DNA from: BRH-c25 sp012519325
Lineage (GTDB): Bacteria; Bacillota; Clostridia; Lutisporales; Lutisporaceae
DNA: 64,000 nt
Direction of reading: 5' to 3'
Assembly (NCBI GenBank): GCA_050950645.1
Contig: JBMNHZ010000008.1
Coordinates: 1 to 64,000 of the forward strand
Below, one piece after another: positions 9,036 to 16,857 of this stretch. The notes beneath the pieces were generated by a model. The model was not told where the DNA came from, did no database searches, and was given only the letters and a program-made list of their open reading frames with translations. Position 1 is the stretch's first letter. Each line of letters begins with the position of its first letter. Position numbers and translations under genes: made by a program.

Positions 9036-9713
9036 ATGATAGAAATTCGCAATATGAGCAAAATATACCGGATCGGCGATGTAGAAGTCATGGCTTTGAA
9101 CAATATAAGCCTGAACATAAGGCAGCATGAATTTGTTTCAATTATCGGGCCCTCCGGATCAGGAAAGTCCACTCTGATGAATATGATCGGCTGCCTTGAT
9201 GTTCCTACATCGGGAGAATACCGTCTGGACGGCATGGAAGTAAGCGGGCTCTCCGACGACCAGCTTGCATACATACGAAATCACAAAATAGGCTTTATTT
9301 TTCAAGGTTTCAATTTAATTCAGAAGCTAAATTCTTTGGAAAATGTAGAGCTTCCTCTGATATATCAAGGAATACCGACCAAGGATCGCTATGAAAGATC
9401 TGTAGAAGCATTGAAGCTTGTTGGTTTGGAAGATCGGATCCAACACAAGCCGACCGAGCTTTCCGGCGGGCAGCAGCAGCGTGTTGCAATCGCAAGAGCA
9501 CTGGTAGCGAATCCACAGATTATATTAGCGGATGAGCCAACTGGAAATCTGGATTCCAAGTCCGGCAAGGACATAATGAATATACTAAAGGAGCTGCATT
9601 TAAAAGGAAGTACGATAGTATTGATAACCCATGACAATGATATTGCCATGATGGCAGAGAGAATAGTCCGGATTCAGGACGGACAAATATTCGATGACAG
9701 GATGGTGGGATAG
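9036..9713 (+). CDS. ABC exporter ATPase (MacB/LolD type)
   Basis: The 225-residue nucleotide-binding subunit shows Walker A (GPSGSGKST, about residue 37), the Q-loop region, signature LSGGQQQRVAIARAL, Walker B (IILADEPTGNLD) and the switch His (LITHD). Length fits stand-alone MacB/LolD ATPases. It lies 11 bp after the adaptor and 2 bp before the permease. With them it should power a mechanotransmission-type exporter, moving peptides, lipids or drugs from the outer membrane face outward; the substrate is not predictable. The ribosome site is GGAGGAG. Confidence 0.95.
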   Translation: MIEIRNMSKIYRIGDVEVMALNNISLNIRQHEFVSIIGPSGSGKSTLMNMIGCLDVPTSGEYRLDGMEVSGLSDDQLAYIRNHKIGFIFQGFNLIQKLNSLENVELPLIYQGIPTKDRYERSVEALKLVGLEDRIQHKPTELSGGQQQRVAIARALVANPQIILADEPTGNLDSKSGKDIMNILKELHLKGSTIVLITHDNDIAMMAERIVRIQDGQIFDDRMVG

Positions 9714-9715
9714 TT

Positions 9716-10894
9716 ATGAGCTTCATTCAGGCATACAAGATGGCTGTAAAGAGTATCAGAAGCAACAAGGTTCGTTCCTTCCTCACCATGCTGGGAGTTA
9801 TAATAGGAGTTTCCTCTGTTATAGCAGCAGTAGGCTTTGCCCAGGGCAGCACTAAAAGTATAACTGATACTATATCCAGTATGGGAACCAATCTCATACA
9901 GGTCAATATAATGGGAAGAAACAGCAACAGAAATGTTACATACAGCCAGATAAAGAAGTTCTCGGAAGAGAACAGTGATGATATCGCAGCAGTTGCACCC
10001 CAATCCAATACTTCTGCCACAGTAAAGTATACAACAAAAAACAGAAGCACCAACGTTCTTGGAACAAGCCCCGACTATCAGGCAATAAGGAGTGTTTATA
10101 CGCAGCAGGGCAGATTCCTTATTCATAATGACCTTGACAATATGCAGAAGGTTGCTGTAATAGGCACCGCAGTTGTCAATGATATATTTGAAGGAACAAA
10201 CCCTCTCGGGAAAAAAATAAAGATAAACGGGCAGCTCTTTACTGTTGTTGGCGTACTGGAAGAGAAGGACGGAGGGCAGGATCAGGGAGCCGACGACATC
10301 GTTATTATTCCTGTCACAGTAGCGCAGAGGCTGTTCAGGTCAGGAGCCATCAGAAATTTTGCGATTCAGGCAACCAGTCCGGACACAGTGGAAAGAGCAA
10401 TGGAAAAGCTGGAGGAATTCCTTGCAAAAACATACAAGGATTCCAGTGCCTTCAGAGTCTTCAATCAGGCAGAGATGCTTGAGAACCTTGACAGCATGAC
10501 TGGAACCATGACTGCAGTGCTGGCTGGAATAGCTGCTATTTCACTAATCGTAGGCGGTATAGGCATAATGAATATAATGCTTGTATCTGTTACGGAGAGA
10601 ACAAGGGAGATAGGCATACGAAAAGCTATAGGAGCAAAAAAGAAAAACATACTTGTTCAGTTCCTTATTGAAGCGATAATTCTTACCGGATTCGGCGGAA
10701 TCCTGGGGGTAGCTGTAGGAATATCCATAATACATTTTATCATCGGAGGATTCAAACTTGTGCCGGAAGTATATTCAATACCCTGGATACTTATTTCTTT
10801 TGGAATTTCCTTGGGTGTAGGCGTAACCTTCGGACTGTTCCCTGCATATAAAGCTGCAAGCCTCAATCCTATAGAAGCTTTAAGGTCGGAATAA
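9716..10894 (+). CDS. ABC exporter permease, MacB/FtsX type
   Basis: The 392-residue permease has the MacB architecture. One N-terminal helix follows SNKVRSFLTMLGVIIGVSSVIA. A large extracytoplasmic domain spans about residues 50-260. Three further helices hold the FtsX-like motif (GGIGIMNIMLVSVTERTREIGIRKAIGA). The C-terminus ends PAYKAASLNPIEALR, typical of the family. It is translationally coupled to the ATPase (2-bp gap), and the TolC-like gene begins 13 bp later. Confidence 0.95.
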   Translation: MSFIQAYKMAVKSIRSNKVRSFLTMLGVIIGVSSVIAAVGFAQGSTKSITDTISSMGTNLIQVNIMGRNSNRNVTYSQIKKFSEENSDDIAAVAPQSNTSATVKYTTKNRSTNVLGTSPDYQAIRSVYTQQGRFLIHNDLDNMQKVAVIGTAVVNDIFEGTNPLGKKIKINGQLFTVVGVLEEKDGGQDQGADDIVIIPVTVAQRLFRSGAIRNFAIQATSPDTVERAMEKLEEFLAKTYKDSSAFRVFNQAEMLENLDSMTGTMTAVLAGIAAISLIVGGIGIMNIMLVSVTERTREIGIRKAIGAKKKNILVQFLIEAIILTGFGGILGVAVGISIIHFIIGGFKLVPEVYSIPWILISFGISLGVGVTFGLFPAYKAASLNPIEALRSE

Positions 10895-10907
10895 CAGGAG
10901 GAAAAAG

Positions 10908-12056
10908 ATGAAAAAACTATGTTTTGTATCATCCTTAATTATATGTGTTTTATTGTTGTCTGGCAGCATTGCAATCTCTGCCGATGCATTGGACGATGGA
11001 CTGTTAACCCTCGAGGAAGCCAAAGCACTGGCACTAAAGAATGACATAAATTATCGCTATCAGGATAAGTATATTCAGGATGCAAAAGACAATTATAAAA
11101 AACTAAGCGAAGATACCTCAATAAATTCCAGAAGAGGAAGCAACATAGCACAAAAGGAATCAGCGCGAATTTCCTCAAAAATTCAGCTTGAAAATGCATA
11201 TTCAAACATTCGTAAGGCTGTTTTGACAAAAGCTGATTTAAAAAGATCATCTGATAACGATACGGTAAATTCATTTTATGGGGTTATAGAAGCGGAAAAT
11301 TCACTAGCAAACGCACTGACAGACTTAGAGTTGAAGAGACAGGAGCTGAAAAAGGCCGAATTCAAATATAAGTTGAATATTATTTCTAAAAACTCTCTTA
11401 CACAGGCGGAAGAGTCATACAGAAACTCAGAGGCTGCATATAATAAGGCAGCCATGGAGCTTGAAAGCTGTATTTTAAAGCTTGGCAAGAGCATATGTCA
11501 GGAATTGGATATATCCAGGGTCAAGTTGGATACAACACTTAGTATTCCGGATATAAAAAGTATTGATCTTGAAAAAATAAAGGAAGACAATCTGGAAAAT
11601 AATCTAAGCTATTTTTCTGCCCGGGAGCAGTATAAGCTGGCTGAGTATGAGCTGGCGCTGACTGAAGAAAAATATGAAGATTACTATGATGAACTAAAAA
11701 AGGGTTCCTCAAACGTCAGAGAAGAGTTTGAAAACATGCTGTTTAATGCGCAGAAAAAATTCGAAGATGCTGAGTACAGCTACAATGAAAAGCTTAAGGA
11801 CTTGGAGGAGTCCCTTAAAGAACAGTACAAGATCCTTGAGGACCTTTATGAAAGCTATATGGAGCAAAAGGAAGATATTAACGATATGAAGCTTACCGTA
11901 AAGGAGAACAAAATAAAATATACTATGGGAATTATAACCAAAGCTGCTCTTGACAGCAGCATTGCAAACCTTGAAAAGCTGGAAAGGCAGATGGTTTCAA
12001 CAATCATAAAGCTGAACAAGCAATATATGAGTTTAGTTCAGTATAGTCAACTATAA
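10908..12056 (+). CDS. TolC/OEP-like coiled-coil protein, secreted
   Basis: The 382-residue protein has a signal peptide (residues 1-27) and then LTLEEAKALALKNDINYR, the opening signature of outer-membrane efflux proteins. Two long helical arms follow, with the family's turn sequences FKYKLNIISKNSLTQAEESY and NKIKYTMGIITKAALDSS. The helices match TolC halves, but little beta-strand sequence is visible where the outer-membrane barrel would be. It is the last gene of the export operon. In a spore former without an outer membrane it cannot act as a classical TolC; a wall-spanning tube or adaptor scaffold is inference. The ribosome site is GGAGG. Confidence 0.8.
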   Translation: MKKLCFVSSLIICVLLLSGSIAISADALDDGLLTLEEAKALALKNDINYRYQDKYIQDAKDNYKKLSEDTSINSRRGSNIAQKESARISSKIQLENAYSNIRKAVLTKADLKRSSDNDTVNSFYGVIEAENSLANALTDLELKRQELKKAEFKYKLNIISKNSLTQAEESYRNSEAAYNKAAMELESCILKLGKSICQELDISRVKLDTTLSIPDIKSIDLEKIKEDNLENNLSYFSAREQYKLAEYELALTEEKYEDYYDELKKGSSNVREEFENMLFNAQKKFEDAEYSYNEKLKDLEESLKEQYKILEDLYESYMEQKEDINDMKLTVKENKIKYTMGIITKAALDSSIANLEKLERQMVSTIIKLNKQYMSLVQYSQL

Positions 12057-12320
12057 TCATTCTCAATTGAGATACATTTTCATAGCTTAATAATTGAAAA
12101 TACTATATTTTTATTATCATTTGCGATTGACAAAAGTATATAAGTGTTATATTATATATATGAATAGAATAAAAAAAATGGATCAGGCGAATTGAATTCA
12201 ATTTGGCCGGGCTAATATTAGCAGCAAGTATGTATACTTGTGGGACTATTTTAAACACCGTCTTGCAAGTATATTTATTTTGTGGGAATGCATTTAACAT
12301 TGTATTGGAGGAAGAAGCTT
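12057..12320 (+). promoter_or_regulatory. Leader of the cation efflux gene
   Basis: No gene is seen in this AT-rich 264-bp stretch. A hairpin CAAGTAT/ATACTTG lies near 12225-12240 and is followed by TGTGGGA. A second CAAGTAT and TGTGGGA pair follows about 45 nt later, just before the ribosome site TTGGAGG. Such repeats in the leader of a metal exporter could be regulatory, but no known riboswitch class was recognised. Confidence 0.35.
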
Positions 12321-13274
12321 ATGAAGAATCTAAACAGCAAGATAACCGATCTATTTATAGTAAAATTTATTAAAGGTGTCAAACCAGAAAAAAAAGTTAC
12401 GGACCCGGTAATAAGACGCAAATATGCTTATTTGGAGGCATATGTAAGTATTGTCGGGAATCTTCTGCTTGCCGCAGTAAAGACTGTACTGGGATTATTC
12501 CTTAACAGTATATCCCTTCTTGCTGATGCAGCTCATACAGCGTCAGATGTATTGACATCAATAGTTGTCCTTCTGGGATTTAAAATGTCAAGCTCACCGG
12601 CAGATGAAAAGCATCCATTTGGGCACGGCAGAATAGAACTAATTGCAACCTTGATAATTTCCGCAATGCTTTTTATAGTTGGCTTTGAATTTGCGAAATC
12701 TTCATATGAACGTCTTTTATCAAACACTGCAGTCAAAGGGAGCTTTGTAGTCGCATTGATTATGGTATTGGGAGCAGTGTTTAAAGAATGGATGGCCCAA
12801 TTCTCAACTGACTTAGGAAACAGAACACGCTCATCAACTCTTATTGCAGATGCCTGGCATCACAGGACAGACAGCATAGCCTCCATACTGGTAGCTGTTG
12901 CAATAGTCGCATCACATTTTGGATATTATAAGGTTGACGCTGTATTCGGACTTATAGTCTCAGCATTGATAGTCTATACCGGAATTGATATTTCAAAGGA
13001 ATCTATTTCGCAGATTATTGGAGAAGTGCCTGAAGAAGATGAACTGAATAATATTGAAAAGGCTGCTTTGTCCGTATCAGGTGTTCACAGCATACATAAG
13101 GTAAATGTGCACAGTTATGGCAATCACAAGGAAATATCGCTGCATGTACAGGTAAATAATGATATGTCTCTGGTTAAAGCCCATGATATATCCGAACGGG
13201 TGGAAAGGGCAATAGAAGCGAATATGAGCTGCAAGGCAACCGTTCATATCGAACCCTTGGAGGAGATTTCTTAG
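12321..13274 (+). CDS. Cation diffusion facilitator family transporter
   Basis: This metal/proton antiporter of about 317 residues is in the CzcD/FieF/MamM group. Six membrane helices lie between residues about 35 and 205, with metal-binding motifs LLADAAHTASD on helix 2 and DAWHHRTD on helix 5. HPFGHGRIE occurs in the loop, and a cytoplasmic ferredoxin-like C-terminal domain follows (VNVHSYGNHKEISLHVQV). The start at 12321 is chosen because TTGGAGG precedes it; an upstream in-frame ATG lacks one. Probable substrates are Zn, Fe, Co, Ni or Mn; the sequence does not decide which. Confidence 0.92.
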   Translation: MKNLNSKITDLFIVKFIKGVKPEKKVTDPVIRRKYAYLEAYVSIVGNLLLAAVKTVLGLFLNSISLLADAAHTASDVLTSIVVLLGFKMSSSPADEKHPFGHGRIELIATLIISAMLFIVGFEFAKSSYERLLSNTAVKGSFVVALIMVLGAVFKEWMAQFSTDLGNRTRSSTLIADAWHHRTDSIASILVAVAIVASHFGYYKVDAVFGLIVSALIVYTGIDISKESISQIIGEVPEEDELNNIEKAALSVSGVHSIHKVNVHSYGNHKEISLHVQVNNDMSLVKAHDISERVERAIEANMSCKATVHIEPLEEIS

Positions 13275-13304
13275 CAGAAGAGGTAAATAAAAGCATTTTT
13301 ATGC

Positions 13305-13345
13305 AATACATCACAATTGATAACCATTATCAATTGTGATGTATT
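13305..13345 (+). terminator. Perfect 19-bp inverted repeat after the cation efflux gene
   Basis: Two perfect 19-nt arms with loop CCA lie 30 bp after the stop codon and are followed by a T-rich stretch (TAATTTTG). It probably terminates the transcript. The centre TGATAACCATTATCA also resembles a Fur-type operator core, which could be coincidence. Confidence 0.65.
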
Positions 13346-13376
13346 TAATTTTGACCAACAGATATTTTAATTTATG

Positions 13377-13524
13377 CAGGCGCGATAAAATATTCGCAAA
13401 GCAATTACCCGCAAAATAATTATCTGAATAATCAAATGAAAAATTAGTTGAAAATCCTAAAAGTATTGATATTGCTGATATTGGAAAAAACCTTCAAAAA
13501 AACGACGCGTTTAAATCGCTTTAG
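13377..13524 (+). pseudogene. Possible decayed coding remnant
   Basis: Two coding-like pieces in different frames can be read: an Asn/Gln-rich piece (AIKYSQSNYPQNNYLNNQMKN), and one ending PKSIDIADIGKNLQKNDAFKSL before a stop. A strong terminator directly overlaps that stop, as expected at a gene end. No start codon with a ribosome site exists. It may be the tail of a lost gene; no family is recognised. Confidence 0.25.
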
Positions 13525-13538
13525 AGCGATTTTTTTTG
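13513..13538 (+). terminator. Intrinsic terminator
   Basis: A stem AAATCGCT/AGCGATTT with a short loop and eight T is a strong intrinsic terminator although no intact gene lies directly upstream. Confidence 0.85.
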
Positions 13539-13856
13539 ATGTGGTAATAGAATAATACTACGTGATTTTTCCGCGAAAAGAAATAAAGAGGCCAATTGCA
13601 CAATTGTCCGGATATAGGTTATTTTTAAATTAATCAAGAAAGGAAAATTATAAAAAATCTCGAAATAAAATTAATGAGGGCTTAATATTACGGATGAACA
13701 AAAATTTCTATAAAAAATGACAGTTTTAGCAACTTATGAAACCCTATAAAAATTTTATCAATAAAAGAGGATTTTGCCTCTTCTGTGTCGAATATATTAT
13801 TTGCGCTAAATAACCATTTCGCGCAATATTGATTAAATTTATAGGAGATATGTGAT
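13539..13856. other. Intergenic region upstream of the recombinase, no gene seen
   Basis: The 318 bp are AT-rich. Two small stem-loops (AAGAGG/CCTCTT near 13767 and ATTTGCGC/GCGCAAT near 13800-13830) precede the recombinase ribosome site TAGGAGA. No coding signal or known RNA was found. Confidence 0.4.
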
Positions 13857-14813
13857 ATGGCTACTAAATTACCTGAAATTGCAGTTGAATTTCTTGAATA
13901 CATGGAAACCATTCGTGGTAAATCAAAAAATACTATTAAAGCGTATAGTTACGATCTTACCCTGTTTTTTAGATTCATAAAAATCAAACGCGGTTTTGTG
14001 GTAATGGATATGGATTTTGATGAAATTCCTGTTGATGATATAGATGTATATATTATAAGCAATATAAGCCTTGCCGACTTATATTCCTTCCTCTCCTTCA
14101 CAGCAAACCAAAGGGACAATAAAAACTATGCAAGGGCTAGAAAGGTTGCATGCTTGAGATCCTTCTTCAAATATCTTCATAAAATGAAAGTGATTAGACA
14201 TAATCCGAGTATAGAATTGGAGTCTCCTAAAATTAATTCCAGGCATCCTGTTTATCTTACTCTTGAAGAAAGCAAGCAGCTTCTGTCCTCTATAGACGGA
14301 GAAAACAAAGAAAGGGATTATGCCATAATAACTCTGTTCCTGAACTGCGGCCTGCGCCTTTCAGAACTTATAAGTATAGATATAAACAAGATTAACAATG
14401 ATAAACTGACTGTCATTGGAAAAGGCAACAAAGAACGGACTGTTTACTTGAACAGTGCGTGTATTGATGCCATAAACAACTATTTAAAGGTACGCCCCAC
14501 CGATGATAATGTTAAGGATAAGAATGCATTATTTCTAAGTGAAAGAAAGCGCAGAATCAGCAAGAGAGCCGTGCAATACCTCGTTAAAAAGTATATAGGC
14601 ATTTCAAACCTTGACACAGAAAAATACTCCCCTCACAAGCTGAGGCATACTGCTGCTACTCTAATGTACAAGTACGGAAAAGTTGATATCAGGTCTCTTC
14701 AGCAGATTCTCGGTCACGAAAACATTTCTACAACACAGATTTATACACATTTGGATGATGAAACGCTCAGAAATGCAATAAACGCCAATCCCCTATCCGA
14801 AGAAAAGAAGTAA
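13857..14813 (+). CDS. Tyrosine recombinase (XerC/XerD-like)
   Basis: The 318-residue site-specific recombinase has an N-terminal SAM-like core-binding domain (residues 5-110) and a catalytic domain with the full set of residues: Arg167 (CGLRLSELI), Lys189, His260 and Arg263 (HKLRHTAATLM), His287 (LGHENISTTQ) and Tyr296. Size fits chromosomal Xer proteins that resolve chromosome dimers. No dif site or mobile cargo is visible beside it. It is monocistronic with its own terminator, so a housekeeping role is likelier than phage integration, though that is inference. Start and ribosome site (AGGAGA) are clear. Confidence 0.9.
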   Translation: MATKLPEIAVEFLEYMETIRGKSKNTIKAYSYDLTLFFRFIKIKRGFVVMDMDFDEIPVDDIDVYIISNISLADLYSFLSFTANQRDNKNYARARKVACLRSFFKYLHKMKVIRHNPSIELESPKINSRHPVYLTLEESKQLLSSIDGENKERDYAIITLFLNCGLRLSELISIDINKINNDKLTVIGKGNKERTVYLNSACIDAINNYLKVRPTDDNVKDKNALFLSERKRRISKRAVQYLVKKYIGISNLDTEKYSPHKLRHTAATLMYKYGKVDIRSLQQILGHENISTTQIYTHLDDETLRNAINANPLSEEKK

Positions 14814-14821
14814 AATCAGGG

Positions 14822-14855
14822 AATGATTAACATAAATATATTTATGTTAATCATT
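14822..14855. terminator. Bidirectional terminator, perfect 17-bp arms
   Basis: Arms starting AATGATTAACATAAATA pair perfectly with no loop and lie between convergent genes. The hairpin overlaps the last codons of the Cys-rich gene on the minus strand. Confidence 0.8.
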
Positions 14856-15104
14856 TTCATTATTTTGTCTGTAATCTATTATGTAACCCTTCTCGTATTT
14901 CCATTTTTCCAGTTCCTCCATATCCAACTCCGCATCTTCATCTTCTATTATCTCATCTATCTCGATACTGCTGTAATCTGCATCCTTTTCTATGCAAGTG
15001 CAGCAATTATCGCAGATTTTATTAGGGTCAAGATCACATGTGTTACACTCTCCGCAATCCGTACATTCTCTGTCTATTAAAACGCATTCTTTTTTGTAAG
15101 GCAT
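14847..15104 (-). CDS. Small acidic cysteine-rich protein, unknown function
   Basis: The 85-residue protein has ten cysteines within its first 40 residues in a CTDCGECNTCDLDP...CDNCCTCIEK pattern, suggesting metal or Fe-S binding. An acidic linker (DEIIEDEDAELDMEELE) and the end YIIDYRQNNEND follow. No named domain is recognised. The start at 15104 follows GGAGG at proper spacing. It converges on the recombinase gene and is bounded upstream by an IS256 element, whose insertion lies about 85 bp from its start and may have altered its promoter. Confidence 0.75.
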   Translation of the reverse strand: MPYKKECVLIDRECTDCGECNTCDLDPNKICDNCCTCIEKDADYSSIEIDEIIEDEDAELDMEELEKWKYEKGYIIDYRQNNEND

Positions 15105-15274
15105 ATAATTTCCTCCAATCATATTAACAATATATATTTTATAACTTATTTATAATAAAATGCAATCCGTTTTCAGATTAAGTCTATATAATGGTGTAAA
15201 AAGAAGTTGAGCCAAAGCTCATACCTCGGTTAGAATATAAGTACCATCAAATACCAAACCGAGGAGGAAGAACC

Positions 15275-16489
15275 ATGGCTCAGTATAATATTACAATAAC
15301 CGAAGAACTTTTGCACGGACTATTTTTATCAAAAGGCAGGGATGAAGCATTTTCCAAGCTATTAGAGGAAATCTTCAACCAGGTACTTTTAGCCCAATCT
15401 TCAGAACAGGTAGGCGCTGAACCTTATGAGAGAACTGAAGAAAGAACGGCCTACCGCAATGGTTTTCGAGATAGACAGATGACTACTCGAGTTGGCACAC
15501 TTACTCTGCGGGTTCCCAGGCATCGTAATGGTAAGTTTTCTACAGAGCTGTTTGCCCGATATCAACGCAGTGAACAGGCCTTGATACTGGCCATGATGGA
15601 GATGGTGATTAACGGGGTTTCAACTCGTAAAGTTGAAGCCATCACACAAGAACTCTGTGGTAAATCGTTTTCTAAATCCACCGTTTCAGCTCTTTGTAAG
15701 CAGCTGGATCCAATGGTTCACGCTTTTAGGACAAGACCGCTTGAAAGTCGTTATCCCTTTCTAATTGTAGATGCTCTTTACCTTAAGGTACGTGAAGATC
15801 ATCGGGTTCAGTCAAGAGGACTACTCATCGCCGTAGGTGTCAACGAAGAAGGTTATCGCGAAATTATTGGCTTTCAGGTGGCTAACACAGAAACTGAAAG
15901 CAGTTGGGGAGAATTCTTCGCATCCCTTAAGGAAAGGGGATTAAAAGACGTTCGCTTAATTACATCCGACAATCACAAGGGGCTTGTCAATGCAGTCAAG
16001 AGACATTTTCAAGGAGCAACCTGGCAACGATGTCAAACCCATTTTTCGAGGAACATGCTGGATCACACTCCTAAAGCACTACAACCTGTTATCAAAGAAG
16101 ATCTTCGTGAGCTGTATGAAGCTGTTGACTTAGATAGTGCTCGAAAGGTAAGAGATCAGATCCTTGGCAAATACGGGACGAGAGCGCCAAAAGCTGCTAC
16201 TCTATTAGACGGATCCTTCGATGATATCACAGCGGTTCTGGCAGTGCCCCTGAAATATCGAAAGCGACTACGTACTACAAACGGCGTGGAACGGCTCAAT
16301 CAGGAAGTGAGGCGACGAGAGCGGGTAATACGCATTTTCCCTAACGAGGCATCAGTAATCCGTTTAATGGGCGCCCTTCTTATGGAACAAGATGAAAAGT
16401 GGCAAGCAGGTCGCAAATACTTTGATATGGATTTATATTATCAAAGTATGGAGAACAAGAAAACCAAGGATAGTAACTCTGCTGCCTAG
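15275..16489 (+). CDS. IS256-family transposase
   Basis: The 404-residue DDE transposase of the Mutator-like IS256 group has its catalytic residues in FLIVDALYLKV (Asp), LITSDNHKGLVNAV (Asp) and RTTNGVERLNQEVRRR (Glu), with the family Cys-His region WQRCQTHFSRN between. It is full length with an intact frame, so it is potentially active. The ribosome site GAGGAGG lies 6 nt before the ATG. It is only distantly similar to the second IS256 transposase at 57-58 kb. Confidence 0.97.
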   Translation: MAQYNITITEELLHGLFLSKGRDEAFSKLLEEIFNQVLLAQSSEQVGAEPYERTEERTAYRNGFRDRQMTTRVGTLTLRVPRHRNGKFSTELFARYQRSEQALILAMMEMVINGVSTRKVEAITQELCGKSFSKSTVSALCKQLDPMVHAFRTRPLESRYPFLIVDALYLKVREDHRVQSRGLLIAVGVNEEGYREIIGFQVANTETESSWGEFFASLKERGLKDVRLITSDNHKGLVNAVKRHFQGATWQRCQTHFSRNMLDHTPKALQPVIKEDLRELYEAVDLDSARKVRDQILGKYGTRAPKAATLLDGSFDDITAVLAVPLKYRKRLRTTNGVERLNQEVRRRERVIRIFPNEASVIRLMGALLMEQDEKWQAGRKYFDMDLYYQSMENKKTKDSNSAA

Positions 16490-16508
16490 GGTACCTACTA
16501 CTATCATT

Positions 16509-16678
16509 GCATTTATTCCACGGTCTGTTGACAACGAGCCTCTCATGGCATGTTTGTATGCATCAGAGCCATCCCCATTGTTTTATGGGTATGTCTTACG
16601 CTGGAGTGGTGGTGATGCCTGGCAATCTAGCCTAACATGCCATGTACTCATCATCAACAGCTTTCGCGGCATAAAAGC
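16509..16678. repeat. IS-carried long imperfect hairpin, copy A
   Basis: This noncoding block begins 19 nt after the IS256 transposase stop. Its outer arms are GCATTTATTCCACG and TCGCGGCATAAAAGC. The next layer, TGTTGACAACGAG, faces CTCATCATCAACA. Then a perfect 11-bp stem CATGGCATGTT/AACATGCCATG forms, followed by GCATCA/TGATGC and a small hairpin CCCAT/ATGGG. Arms identical to those of copy B occur in a different IS family, and a 16-nt motif is identical to copy D. Confidence 0.7.
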
Positions 16679-16857
16679 TTTGGTCTGGTCCGGTTTGATA
16701 GTATCAATGTCCTTTATCGTACCGGCTGGACAACCGAGGAAATTTACACACTAATTTGGACTTGACTCGTTTTCACCACATATATATTCAGAGAACAGTA
16801 TAAATTGCCGATATTATAAGTATATGCTTATTAATTATGTAAAAGGTGGTGTCATTA

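Larger units (their letters stand above)
15191..16780 (+). mobile_element. IS256-family insertion sequence, copy 1
   Basis: The element contains one transposase. Its ends are imperfect inverted repeats: left ATGGTGTAAAAAGAAGTTGA, and right, read inward, TGTGGTGAAAACGAGTCAAG. Short TATATA tracts on both outer sides (15185-15190 and 16781-16786) may be the target duplication. Subterminal copies of CCTCGGTT/AACCGAGG also occur. Between the transposase stop and the right end it carries a 170-nt structured block described separately. Boundaries are good to a few bases. Confidence 0.8.

Noticed and set aside
16392..16754. 120-codon plus-strand frame overlapping the IS256 transposase end
   Set aside because: It runs through the structured hairpin block and the IS right end; the sequence is explained by base pairing and no coding pattern is seen.
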